From contig JAFAZM010000333.1 in assembly GCA_019239785.1 (NCBI GenBank), positions 1 through 6,910 on the forward strand: a DNA stretch of 6,910 bases, in the 5' to 3' direction. Source of the DNA: Sphingomonadaceae bacterium. Its GTDB lineage: Bacteria; Pseudomonadota; Alphaproteobacteria; Sphingomonadales; Sphingomonadaceae. Positions 1 to 6,521 of this stretch are shown in pieces. A program made the position numbers and the translations under genes. Position 1 is the stretch's first letter. Each line of letters starts with the position of its first letter. Under the pieces are notes generated by a model. The model ran no database searches. It was given only the letters and a program-made list of their open reading frames with translations, and was not told the origin of the DNA.

Positions 1-564
1 CACGAACTGGATCGCCCGCTCCAGCGGCGCCCTATATTTCGCCTCGCGCCGCTCCAGATACATGCGCAGCAGCAGCTGCATCGATTCCGAGCTGCCGGCA
101 TCGTCGAAGGTCGCATTGTCGGTATAATGCTGGAATTCCTCCAGCCGCCAGGCATTGCGGCCGATTGTCGCATACCAGTCCTGCGCGTCCCGCGGCCCGG
201 CGAAATCGATGAAGTAATTCCAGCCGCCGCTGCGATGCTGGCCGCGGATCAGGGCGTCGGCGGCCGCAGCGGCGGCGCGGTAATAATAAGGATCGCCGGT
301 GGCGTGCCAGGCATCGAGGAAGAGGTGGCCCATGGTCGCGGTGCCGGGCGGCTGCACCCAGACCATCGACGGCCTCGCCTCCATCTCCCCCCAGCGCCGC
401 GACATGTCCGGCAGATAGGACCAGACATAGCCGCCATGGACGGCGACATGCTCGACCATGAATTGGGTGGCGCGGCGCATGGTGCGCGCGATCTCGGGGC
501 GGCTCTGTGCACCGGCAGCGGCAGGAAGAAGCAGAGCCAGCAAGGCGAGTAGGCGGAGGATCAT
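1..564 (-). CDS. Pectate lyase-like exported protein (PL10-like), N-terminal part, cut by window edge
   Basis: The first 188 codons are present; the 3' end lies beyond the left edge. The start ATG (564-562) overlaps the stop of the upstream esterase as ATGA, with a weak AGGG Shine-Dalgarno 9 nt upstream. Residues 1-19 form a Sec signal peptide (MILR, then a Leu/Ala core) with a likely cut at AGA|QS. The mature part looks all-alpha. It has conserved-looking blocks GGYVWSYLPD (44-53), WVQPPGT (69-75), GHLFLDAWHATGD (79-91), GGWNYFIDF (113-121) and NATFDDAG (150-157). From memory these match the front half of long proteins annotated as pectic acid lyases (Pec_lyase, PL10, an alpha/alpha toroid), which would cleave polygalacturonate by beta-elimination in the periplasm or outside the cell. 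The catalytic half, usually with GGWPQ and ITFND-type motifs, is not in view, so activity cannot be judged. Last of three tightly coupled genes. Alternative: another alpha/alpha-toroid polysaccharide enzyme. The gene is certain, the family moderately so. Confidence 0.68.
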   Translation of the reverse strand, partial: MILRLLALLALLLPAAAGAQSRPEIARTMRRATQFMVEHVAVHGGYVWSYLPDMSRRWGEMEARPSMVWVQPPGTATMGHLFLDAWHATGDPYYYRAAAAAADALIRGQHRSGGWNYFIDFAGPRDAQDWYATIGRNAWRLEEFQHYTDNATFDDAGSSESMQLLLRMYLERREAKYRAPLERAIQFV

Positions 565-1484
565 GCCCAGAGTCCCTGTCTGCGGCCCCAGGCGAAGAAA
601 AGGTCCGGCCAGATCTCGACCGAGTGGCCTGAAGCGAGCCTGATTCCGAAGCCATGGCCCCCGGTTGGAAAAAGGTGGGTCTCGGTCTGGACGCCGCGCG
701 CGCGGAGCGCCTCGCGCATCAGCAGGGTGTTGGCGACCGGAATCACGGGGTCGTCCTCGGCATGGACGAGAAAGCAGGGCGGGGAGTCGGCGCGGACGTT
801 GCGCGATGGGTCGTGGATGCGCTCGTCTTCGGCCGAGGGGTTCGGGCCGAGCAGGTTGAGCCGGGACTCGGCATGGGCGGCGGGGCCGCTCATCGCGATC
901 ACGGGGTAGAGCAGGCCGGCGGCATCCGGGCGCGCGTCGGCCTCGAATCGGGCGACAAGATCGGCGGCGACATGGCCGCCCGCGGAGAAGCCGAGCAACG
1001 CGACCTTCGCGCCCGGCATGCGCGCGCGGACCAGGCGCATCGCGCGGTGCGCATCGGCGATCGGGGTGTCGGCGCCCGAGGTCCAATGATCCATGGCGAG
1101 CCGGTAGAAGAGGACGAAGGCGGTGACGCCGCGGCGCGCGAGCCAGCGCGCCGTCTCGAACCCCTCCTTGTCCATCACCACCCGCGCATAGGCGCCACCG
1201 GGGGTGAGCAGGACCGCGCCGCCGATCGCGAGCGCGGGCCGGAAGATTGCGAGGCGGGGACGGTGGACGTGGAAGATCGCGCGGTCGTTGAAGCTGGGAT
1301 CGGTGCTGCGCTCGCGCACCTCCTCGGCCGGCGGCGGGTCCGGCATTCCGGGCGCTTCGCCCGGCCAGAGGTCGAGCCATTCGTCCGGCTCGGGCAGCGG
1401 CGGCCCGGGCGGCGGCGCGGCGGCGGCCCGCGCGGCTAGGCCCGCCGCGAGCGTCCCGAGCAGCAGGCGTCGCCGGTCGATCAT
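561..1484 (-). CDS. Exported alpha/beta hydrolase, probable carbohydrate acetylesterase
   Basis: A 307-residue alpha/beta-hydrolase of the kind annotated as acetyl xylan esterase or BD-FAE-like, often found beside polysaccharide-degrading enzymes; it would remove acetyl groups so that lyases and glycosidases can act. Seen: an N-terminal RRRLLLG followed by an Ala-rich stretch (about residues 4-23), which fits a Tat signal; LWPGEAPG at 39-46, a hallmark near the start of this group; an oxyanion-loop-like PGGAY at 95-99; the nucleophile elbow GFSAGG with Ser167; the acid in HAEDDPVIP, likely Asp245; and the catalytic His in GGHGFG, His277. The triad is complete and the length normal. The start ATG at 1484 overlaps the GH43 stop by 4 bp and has GAGG 7 nt upstream; the stop overlaps the next start by 4 bp, so translation is probably coupled. 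Context favours acetylated pectin, but xylan or a feruloyl ester cannot be excluded. Confidence 0.88.
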   Translation of the reverse strand: MIDRRRLLLGTLAAGLAARAAAAPPPGPPLPEPDEWLDLWPGEAPGMPDPPPAEEVRERSTDPSFNDRAIFHVHRPRLAIFRPALAIGGAVLLTPGGAYARVVMDKEGFETARWLARRGVTAFVLFYRLAMDHWTSGADTPIADAHRAMRLVRARMPGAKVALLGFSAGGHVAADLVARFEADARPDAAGLLYPVIAMSGPAAHAESRLNLLGPNPSAEDERIHDPSRNVRADSPPCFLVHAEDDPVIPVANTLLMREALRARGVQTETHLFPTGGHGFGIRLASGHSVEIWPDLFFAWGRRQGLWA

Positions 1485-3091
1485 GGCAGTGCCTCATAGC
1501 GGAAGTCGCGGAAGCGCGCCTCGCCGTCGCCCGCGGCGTAGAGCGCCGGCCTGAGGCTCAGGAAGTCGCCGGCGACATTGTGGTGGTAGGCGGAGACCTC
1601 CATCTGGACGTCGAACTTCTGCCAGGTCGCGCCCTGGTCGGCGCTGGTGTGGATGGTGAGGATGTTGCGGAGGTTGGCGAGCCGGAGCCGCAGCCGGGCG
1701 ACGGCCGGACCGCGACGCGGACGCTGCAGGCCGTAGCGGTGCATGACCAGGCCGTGCGGGCCGAAGCCGAGCCCGGCATAGAGCCGGCGATTGTAGAAGA
1801 GCAGCAGCCCCGCCTCCGCGCCGCCGCTCACCTCGATATCGCATTCGATCCGATAGCTCTGGTCGCCGCAGATGCAGGTGATCGGGGAGCAGTCGCCCGG
1901 GCTGGTTCCCTTCCCCCGCACGCGCAGTGCGCCACTGTCGTAGCGCAGCCGCGCCGTCTCGTCCGACGCCGGATCGTAGAAGGCCCATTGAGTGCCGAAG
2001 CGATTCGCGGTGAAATCGTCGCTGAGCGGCGCGCCGTGCGGCTGCGGGCCGAGCTGGAGCGGCTTGCGGATCGGATGCGAGAGGTCGCCGCCGAGCGGGC
2101 GGATCCAGCCCTCGTTGGTCCAGGCGACCGGCTCGAGCAGGGTCTGGCGGCCCAGCGTCCAATAGCCGTTCTCATAGCCGTGATAGATCATCTGCCAGCG
2201 CCCGCCCGGTCCTTCGAACAGGGTAGCGTGGCCGCGCGACCACCATTTCTCGCGCTCGGAGCGGGTGCGGATCACTGGATTGCGCGGGTCGTTCTGCCAC
2301 GGCCCGTGGATCGAGCGCGAGCGGGCCATGATCACCATATGGCCGGTCGGCGGCCCGGCGGTGCCGCCCACGGCGGTGACCAGGTAGAACCAGCCGCCGC
2401 GGCGGACCACCTTCGGCCCTTCCGGCGAGAAGCCCTCGACCGTCCAGTCCTCCGGATAATGCCAGGGATCGTAGACATGTTCGGGCGCGCCCATCGTGGC
2501 GAGGCCGTCGCGGCGGAGCTTCACCCGGTCGCCGCCGGAGAGGAAGAGATAGCGCTCGCCGTCCTCGCCGACCGCGTGGCCGGGATCGATATGGTCGGGC
2601 AGGTGCAGGTCGACCGGCTCGGACCAGGGGCCCTCGATCCGGTCGGCATGGATCACCCAGATCGAGCGCCGCTCGGGGAAGCGGGCCGGGATGTAGAGGA
2701 AATAGCGGCCCTCGTGCTTGACCAGCTCGGGCGCCCAGACCGAGCCGATCGGCGTGCGCAAAGCCGCGGTGACCGGCCGCCAGTTCACCAGGTCGCGGCT
2801 GTGCCAGATGACCAGGCCCGGATAGGCGTCGAAGCTCGAGAAGGTGACGTAATAATCCTCGCCGTCGCGCAGCAGCGACGGATCGGGATGGTCGCCGGCG
2901 AAGATCGGGTTGAGATAGGTCCCGTTGCCGAGATCGGCGCGGCGCTGCCCTTCATGGCCGCGCCCCCAGCGCATCGCCGCATAAGGATCGAGCGACGAGG
3001 CGGCGCGCGAGCCCTGGCCGAGCAGCGGAAAGGGCGCGAGCGCCGCCAGGCCGGCGCCGGCGATCGTCTTCAGGCTGGTCCGCCGGTCCAT
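1481..3091 (-). CDS. Glycoside hydrolase family 43 with C-terminal beta-sandwich domain, Tat-exported
   Basis: A 536-residue GH43 enzyme, the family of inverting beta-xylosidases, alpha-L-arabinofuranosidases and arabinanases. Residues 1-31 hold a Tat signal: RRTSLK at 3-8, a hydrophobic stretch, then a cut near GSRAAS. The five-bladed propeller spans about 58-335. Catalytic residues are visible: general base Asp70 in HPDPS, pKa-modulating Asp169 in HIDPGH, general acid Glu224 in SPEGP. His288 in RGHAT fits the axial metal-binding His of the family. Residues about 356-536 (from SDDFTANRFGTQW) resemble the concanavalin-like C-terminal domain of two-domain GH43 beta-xylosidases. The start is fixed by the Tat motif immediately after Met; the purine-rich GAGGAA abuts the ATG, an unusually tight Shine-Dalgarno. 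The stop overlaps the esterase start as ATGA. Among pectin enzymes it would trim arabinose or xylose side chains. Subfamily and sugar specificity cannot be settled by reading. Confidence 0.93.
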   Translation of the reverse strand: MDRRTSLKTIAGAGLAALAPFPLLGQGSRAASSLDPYAAMRWGRGHEGQRRADLGNGTYLNPIFAGDHPDPSLLRDGEDYYVTFSSFDAYPGLVIWHSRDLVNWRPVTAALRTPIGSVWAPELVKHEGRYFLYIPARFPERRSIWVIHADRIEGPWSEPVDLHLPDHIDPGHAVGEDGERYLFLSGGDRVKLRRDGLATMGAPEHVYDPWHYPEDWTVEGFSPEGPKVVRRGGWFYLVTAVGGTAGPPTGHMVIMARSRSIHGPWQNDPRNPVIRTRSEREKWWSRGHATLFEGPGGRWQMIYHGYENGYWTLGRQTLLEPVAWTNEGWIRPLGGDLSHPIRKPLQLGPQPHGAPLSDDFTANRFGTQWAFYDPASDETARLRYDSGALRVRGKGTSPGDCSPITCICGDQSYRIECDIEVSGGAEAGLLLFYNRRLYAGLGFGPHGLVMHRYGLQRPRRGPAVARLRLRLANLRNILTIHTSADQGATWQKFDVQMEVSAYHHNVAGDFLSLRPALYAAGDGEARFRDFRYEALP

Positions 3092-3135
3092 TTCCTCAGT
3101 GTCTCAGGCTCGGGTTCGACTCGTTGGTTATAGAG

Positions 3136-3230
3136 CCCTCCCTTGAGGGAGGGTTGGGAGGGGGTGTCGGGCGTTGGAAGCAGCCAGGGCCGCCGAACCC
3201 GCTCCCCCAGCCCCTCCCCACTGGGAGGGG
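3136..3230. repeat. Inverted pair of REP-like GC-rich palindromes
   Basis: Unit 1 is CCCTCCC-TTGA-GGGAGGG (3136-3153) followed by TTGGGAGGGGGT (3154-3165). Unit 2, read on the opposite strand, is CCCCTCCC-AGTG-GGGAGGGG (3230-3211) followed by CTGGGGGAG (3210-3202). Each is a perfect stem (7 and 8 bp) with a 4-nt loop and a G-rich tail, and the two face each other across about 36 bp. This is the layout of REP/BIME-type intergenic repeats, and similar CTCCC...GGGAG units are common between genes in sphingomonads (from memory). In RNA the hairpins could stabilise the receptor message or reduce read-through into GH43. There is no U tract after unit 2 as expected for a simple intrinsic terminator. 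Confidence 0.72.
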
Positions 3231-3246
3231 AGTTTCAAGAAAGCGG

Positions 3247-3299
3247 CCGGACGCACGCCCCCTTCGCACGCGCCCGGCCATAGGGAGGAACGCGTCCGG
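3247..3299 (-). terminator. Weak terminator or mRNA 3' hairpin after the receptor gene
   Basis: Beginning 1 nt after the receptor stop codon on the minus strand, CCGGACGC (3299-3292) is the exact inverse complement of GCGTCCGG (3254-3247). The 8-bp stem, extendable by two G-U pairs, encloses a 37-nt loop. It is followed by CCGCTTTCTTG, a broken T-rich stretch only. The long loop and poor U tract make true intrinsic termination doubtful; a partial terminator or an end-stabilising hairpin is as likely. Confidence 0.3.
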
Positions 3300-3300
3300 G

Positions 3301-6258
3301 TCAGAGCCGGAAGCGCGCGCCGAGCGTGATCGTGCGGCCGAAATGGTCGTTCTCGTAGATGCGGTTGGCGTCGATGTCGGTGAAGCGGTCGCGATAGGCG
3401 TCGGTGAGGTTGATCCCTTCGAGCGACACCTCGATCTGGCGGTTGATCTGGTAGCGGATCGCGGCATCGACGTTGATCGCCCTATTATAGCCTTCGAAGA
3501 CGTTGCCGGTGCCGCTGTTCGCATCCGCATAGCGGCTGCGATAGCTGACCGAGACGCGGGCGCTGAACGTCCCGTCGTCATAATAAAGCGTGCCGTTCGC
3601 GGCCCATTTCGAAAGCCCGAACAAGGTGCCCTGGCGGGTCGTGGAGACGAGCGCGCCGCCCGGGGTGATCGCGGGGCCGCTGACCAGATAGGTCGCGCTG
3701 GAATCGACATAGGTGCCGTTGAGGATGCCGCCGAAATTGGACCAGAAGCCGGGCAGGAACTTGAACGGCGCCTGGACCGCGACCTCGACGCCGTTCAGCG
3801 TGGCGCCGGTGCCGTTGATCACGGTGGTGATGGTCCAGTTGTTCTGCGCGCGGATCGCCGGGTTGAGCGCGGCCGGCGAGGAGGCGACGAGCACCGACAC
3901 CGGCAGGCCGGTCGAATCGAAGCTGCCGGTCGTGTTCTGGGCGACCGGGAAGGAGGAAATCTCCTTGCGGAACAGGGCGACCGAGAAGATCGACTGCGGC
4001 GCGAAATAATATTCGAAGCCGAGATCGTAGGCCCAGGCCCGGAACGGGTTGAGGAACGGATTGCCGTAGCTGACCCGGAGGTTGAAGCCGTCGGCCGAGC
4101 CGCCCGGCGTCAGATTGCCGAGCGACGGCCTGGTGATCACCTTCGCCACCGCGGCCCGCAGGATGATGTTGTCGCTCGGATAGATGACCAGGTTCGCCGC
4201 GGGCAGGACGTCGTCATAGCGGCGGTCGACGCTGACCACGACGTTGGAGTTGATGCCGGTCGAGCTCTGGTTGGTGCGCACCCAGCGCACGCCGGCGTTG
4301 AAGGCGTAGCGGACGCTGCCGATCGTCCCGTGCGCGTCGAGCTGGCCATAGGCGCCCCAGACCGCCTCGGTGACGGAACGGTTGTTGCCGACATCGAGCA
4401 GCAGCGGCCGGCCGTAGAGGTGGGTGAAGGCGGTGGCTGCATCGAGATTTGCGACCACCCAGTCGTTGGTGTTGCCCGAAGGCTGGCCGGCCCGGCCCAT
4501 ATGGAAGGTTTCGGCCAGGGCCGAGGTGACCGGGAAGCCGTAGACCGCGGTCGGTCCGAACAGGGAGCTCGGCGAGCAGGTGAGCGTGCCGAGCACGAGG
4601 TCGGTGCCGCCATTGCCGCAGACCGCGGTGTCGCGCAGGAAGCCGGTCGCCTGGAAATGGTAGCGCCGGTAGACGCCGCCGACGAGCATCTTCACGTTGC
4701 TCGAAATGTCGGCCTCGGTGCGCAGCTGCGCGGTCTGGAAGGTGTTGGTGACGTTATTCGGCCGGTCGCGGATCTCGGCGAGCTGGAAATTGCCCGGCGT
4801 GGTGACGCTGGTGCCGAAGGTCAGCCGCGGATAGCGCGAGTCGGTATAGTCGAACTGGTAGTTCTGGGCGTCGCGATCGTCGAAGATGATCGTCGTTTCC
4901 CGCGGCACGTCGGCATCGGACTTGGAGAAGCCGCCGAGCAGGGTGAAGCGGAAATTGTCGGCGACGTCCTGGTCCCAGGAACCGCCGAGCTGGTAGAAGG
5001 TGGTCCGCTCGCGCCGGTAGAAATGCTCGGTCCGCACCCAGGCGTCGTTGAGCGTGGCGGTCGTCATCGTGTTGTTCGCATCGACGGTGAAGTTCACCAA
5101 GTCGATCGAGCGCTCGTTGCTGCGCAGCAGCACCTCGCCCCATTTCTCCTCGCGAATGTCGGTGAAGCGCGAATAGAGGCCGTCGATCGAGAGGTGGGTG
5201 CTCGGATTCGGCTCGAGCTGGATGCTGCCGGTGAGGCCGAGCCGCTCGCGGTCGTGGCGGACCGAGCCGTAGCGCGGGATGCGCGGGTGGAAGGCCAAAG
5301 CGGCCTGGTCGCAGGCCGCGCTCGACCGGTAGACGCCGCCGCTGTTCGGAGCCGGCGTGTTGCTGGCGGCGGTCGTGAAGAAGCAGGGGGTGCCGTTCAC
5401 GGAATCGAACCGCGCCTGCGCCCAGCGCACCGTATTGTTGCCGAGCTCGAGCGTGTCGGTGTGCGAATAAGCGGCGGAGATCGAGGCCGCGACCGTCCCC
5501 TCCGGGTTGCGGTAGCCGATCAGGCCGGCGACGCGCGGCGCGACATTGTTGCTGAGATCGTTGTACGCGCCCTGTGCCGAGACGGCGAAGGTGAAGCCGG
5601 GATGGTTGCCGCGCGGATTGCCGGTGTTGAGGTCGACGACCGCGCCGAGCGAGCCTTCGTCGAGGGAGGCTTCGGCGGTCTTGTGCACCACGACCGATGT
5701 GAACAGCTCCGAGGCGAAGACGTTGAAGTCGAACTGGCGGTCGCGGTTCGCGGCGGCGCCGTCGCTGGAGGTGGTGATCGCCTCCATGTTGTTGATCCGG
5801 ACCCGGGTGAATTGCGCGCTGAGGCCGCGCACGGTGATCGCGCGGCCTTCGCCGGCGTCGCGCTGGATGGCGATGCCGGGAATGCGCTGCAGCGCCTCGG
5901 CCAGGTTCTGGTCGGGGAAGCGGGCGATGTCCTCGGCGACGATCGCGTCGACCGAAGAAACCGATTCCCGCTTCAGGTTGAGCGCCGCGTTCAGCGAGGC
6001 GCGGAAGCCGGTGACGACGATGTCGGGTTCGGCCGTCTGGTCGGCGGTCGCGCCGGGCTGGGCCGCCGGCTGCGCGGCGTCGGCCGGCTGGGCCGCCGCG
6101 GGCTGCGTCGCCGCGGTCGCGGCAGCCGCGGCGTCCGCCGCCGGCTGGGTCTCGGCCCGGGCCGGGGCTGGCGCGGCGGCGATGGCGAGCACCGAAGCGG
6201 CCCCGAGCAGGCGTGGGAGGATGCGCGTGGGTTGGCGAATGTCCAGTTTCGAAATCAT
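3301..6258 (-). CDS. TonB-dependent outer-membrane receptor (TonB-Xanth-Caul type)
   Basis: A 985-residue TonB-dependent receptor for energised uptake across the outer membrane, here presumably of pectin-derived oligosaccharides. The start at 6258 is chosen because GGAAGGA lies 6 nt upstream and a signal peptide follows at once; the frame stays open to 6357, but that extension adds a basic non-signal stretch. Signal peptide 1-35 ends ARA|ETQ. An Ala/Pro/Gln-rich linker (36-77) precedes the TonB box EPDIVVTG (77-84). The plug (about 90-215) carries EALQRIPGIAI (121-131), ITVRGLSAQFTRVRINNME (141-159) and DEGSLGAVVDL (200-210). The rest is a beta-barrel, with GLTGSIQLEPN and TRPSLGNLTPGG (709-720) typical of this subfamily, ending GRTITLGARFRL. 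Cysteines occur as pairs C292/C316 and C547/C561, probably disulfides in surface loops. Gene intact and of normal length. An operator-like palindrome lies 47 nt upstream. Family certain; substrate inferred from neighbours. Confidence 0.95.
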   Translation of the reverse strand: MISKLDIRQPTRILPRLLGAASVLAIAAAPAPARAETQPAADAAAAATAATQPAAAQPADAAQPAAQPGATADQTAEPDIVVTGFRASLNAALNLKRESVSSVDAIVAEDIARFPDQNLAEALQRIPGIAIQRDAGEGRAITVRGLSAQFTRVRINNMEAITTSSDGAAANRDRQFDFNVFASELFTSVVVHKTAEASLDEGSLGAVVDLNTGNPRGNHPGFTFAVSAQGAYNDLSNNVAPRVAGLIGYRNPEGTVAASISAAYSHTDTLELGNNTVRWAQARFDSVNGTPCFFTTAASNTPAPNSGGVYRSSAACDQAALAFHPRIPRYGSVRHDRERLGLTGSIQLEPNPSTHLSIDGLYSRFTDIREEKWGEVLLRSNERSIDLVNFTVDANNTMTTATLNDAWVRTEHFYRRERTTFYQLGGSWDQDVADNFRFTLLGGFSKSDADVPRETTIIFDDRDAQNYQFDYTDSRYPRLTFGTSVTTPGNFQLAEIRDRPNNVTNTFQTAQLRTEADISSNVKMLVGGVYRRYHFQATGFLRDTAVCGNGGTDLVLGTLTCSPSSLFGPTAVYGFPVTSALAETFHMGRAGQPSGNTNDWVVANLDAATAFTHLYGRPLLLDVGNNRSVTEAVWGAYGQLDAHGTIGSVRYAFNAGVRWVRTNQSSTGINSNVVVSVDRRYDDVLPAANLVIYPSDNIILRAAVAKVITRPSLGNLTPGGSADGFNLRVSYGNPFLNPFRAWAYDLGFEYYFAPQSIFSVALFRKEISSFPVAQNTTGSFDSTGLPVSVLVASSPAALNPAIRAQNNWTITTVINGTGATLNGVEVAVQAPFKFLPGFWSNFGGILNGTYVDSSATYLVSGPAITPGGALVSTTRQGTLFGLSKWAANGTLYYDDGTFSARVSVSYRSRYADANSGTGNVFEGYNRAINVDAAIRYQINRQIEVSLEGINLTDAYRDRFTDIDANRIYENDHFGRTITLGARFRL

Positions 6259-6264
6259 GTTCCG

Positions 6265-6271
6265 TCCTTCC
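6265..6271 (-). promoter_or_regulatory. Ribosome binding site of the receptor gene
   Basis: On the minus strand GGAAGGA ends 6 nt before the ATG at 6258. It decides the start over the upstream in-frame ATGs near 6357 and 6351, which give a basic, non-signal N-terminus. Confidence 0.75.
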
Positions 6272-6305
6272 GAACCTGAGCGCATTGCCGGCGCTCCCCC
6301 TCTTT

Positions 6306-6317
6306 GACACCGGTGTC
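6306..6317. promoter_or_regulatory. Operator-like perfect palindrome upstream of the receptor gene
   Basis: GACACCGGTGTC is a perfect 12-bp palindrome 47 nt upstream of the receptor ATG. The even length and central CpG suit LacI-family operators, and the position overlaps or adjoins where the promoter should be. It shares the 9 bp ACCGGTGTC with the second site. The binding protein is not in the window, so the regulator family is inference. Confidence 0.55.
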
Positions 6318-6453
6318 TATGCCGGGCCGAAAAAGGCGCGCGCACTTTCATGCACATCCGCTTGGAGGATCGAAACGGCCCGATCGGGACCCCCTTCTCC
6401 CTCTCCCCGAATGCCGCGTTGACCGCGATCGCCTTTTCCGGTTTCCGTTTAGA

Positions 6454-6465
6454 GTAACCGGTGTC
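6454..6465. promoter_or_regulatory. Second, imperfect operator-like palindrome upstream of the PL1-like lyase
   Basis: GTAACCGGTGTC keeps the ACCGGT core and one full half-site (GGTGTC, followed by ATA) but mismatches at two of six base pairs. It ends 56 nt before the lyase ATG. Its centre is 148 bp from that of the first palindrome, close to 14 helical turns, so both sites would lie on the same face of the DNA. It is probably a weaker site for the same protein. Confidence 0.45.
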
Positions 6466-6509
6466 ATAAGGTTTGGAGCAATTGCCACACTCCTGTCAAG
6501 ACCGGCTTT

Positions 6510-6515
6510 GGGAGG
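6510..6515 (+). promoter_or_regulatory. Ribosome binding site of the PL1-like lyase gene
   Basis: GGGAGG lies 6 nt before the ATG at 6522, a near-ideal Shine-Dalgarno. It supports this start for a gene whose stop codon lies beyond the window. Confidence 0.8.
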
Positions 6516-6521
6516 CTTGCC

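Larger units (their letters stand above)
3092..3300. other. Intergenic region between receptor and GH43 genes
   Basis: This 209-bp gap separates the receptor stop from the GH43 start on the minus strand. It contains an 8-bp inverted repeat just after the receptor stop and a pair of GC-rich palindromes (both listed separately). No credible gene is present. I see no copy of the ACCGGT-core palindrome found upstream of the receptor, so the GH43 operon either is read through from the receptor promoter or uses its own promoter, which I cannot locate with confidence. Confidence 0.7.
6259..6521. other. Divergent intergenic control region
   Basis: The 263 bp between the receptor and the PL1-like lyase starts must hold both promoters. 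It contains two related palindromes (listed separately), both Shine-Dalgarno sites, a pyrimidine-rich tract (about 6390-6408) and a TTGACC (6419-6424) that resembles a -35 box but has no good -10 box at normal spacing. GC content drops near 6431-6480, as expected close to a promoter of the plus-strand gene. I see no convincing small gene here. Confidence 0.65.

Noticed and set aside
654..1439. A 261-codon open frame antisense to the esterase, and a similar 141-codon one at 127-552
   Set aside because: Both are in the same register as the real genes on the minus strand and give Arg/Gly/Ala-rich products without recognisable domains.
1580..3133. A 517-codon open frame antisense to GH43
   Set aside because: Same codon-register artefact; the GH43 frame has all its catalytic motifs and the antisense product has none.
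3124..6279. A 1051-codon open frame on the plus strand, antisense to the receptor gene
   Set aside because: It is in exact codon register with the receptor gene. Stops there require TTA, CTA or TCA sense codons, which GC-rich genomes avoid. Its product is a low-complexity run of R, G, E, D, V and A with no motif.
6259..6357. N-terminal extension of the receptor to an ATG at 6357
   Set aside because: It would put 33 basic residues before a clear signal peptide, cover an operator-like palindrome, and ignore the good Shine-Dalgarno before 6258.
6379..6388. Perfect palindrome CCCGATCGGG in the divergent region
   Set aside because: A 10-bp palindrome is unremarkable in GC-rich DNA, and it has no second copy in this region and no similarity to the paired ACCGGT sites.
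6419..6424. TTGACC as a -35 box for the PL1-like gene
   Set aside because: No convincing -10 hexamer lies 16-18 bp downstream; kept only as a remark, not called as a promoter.
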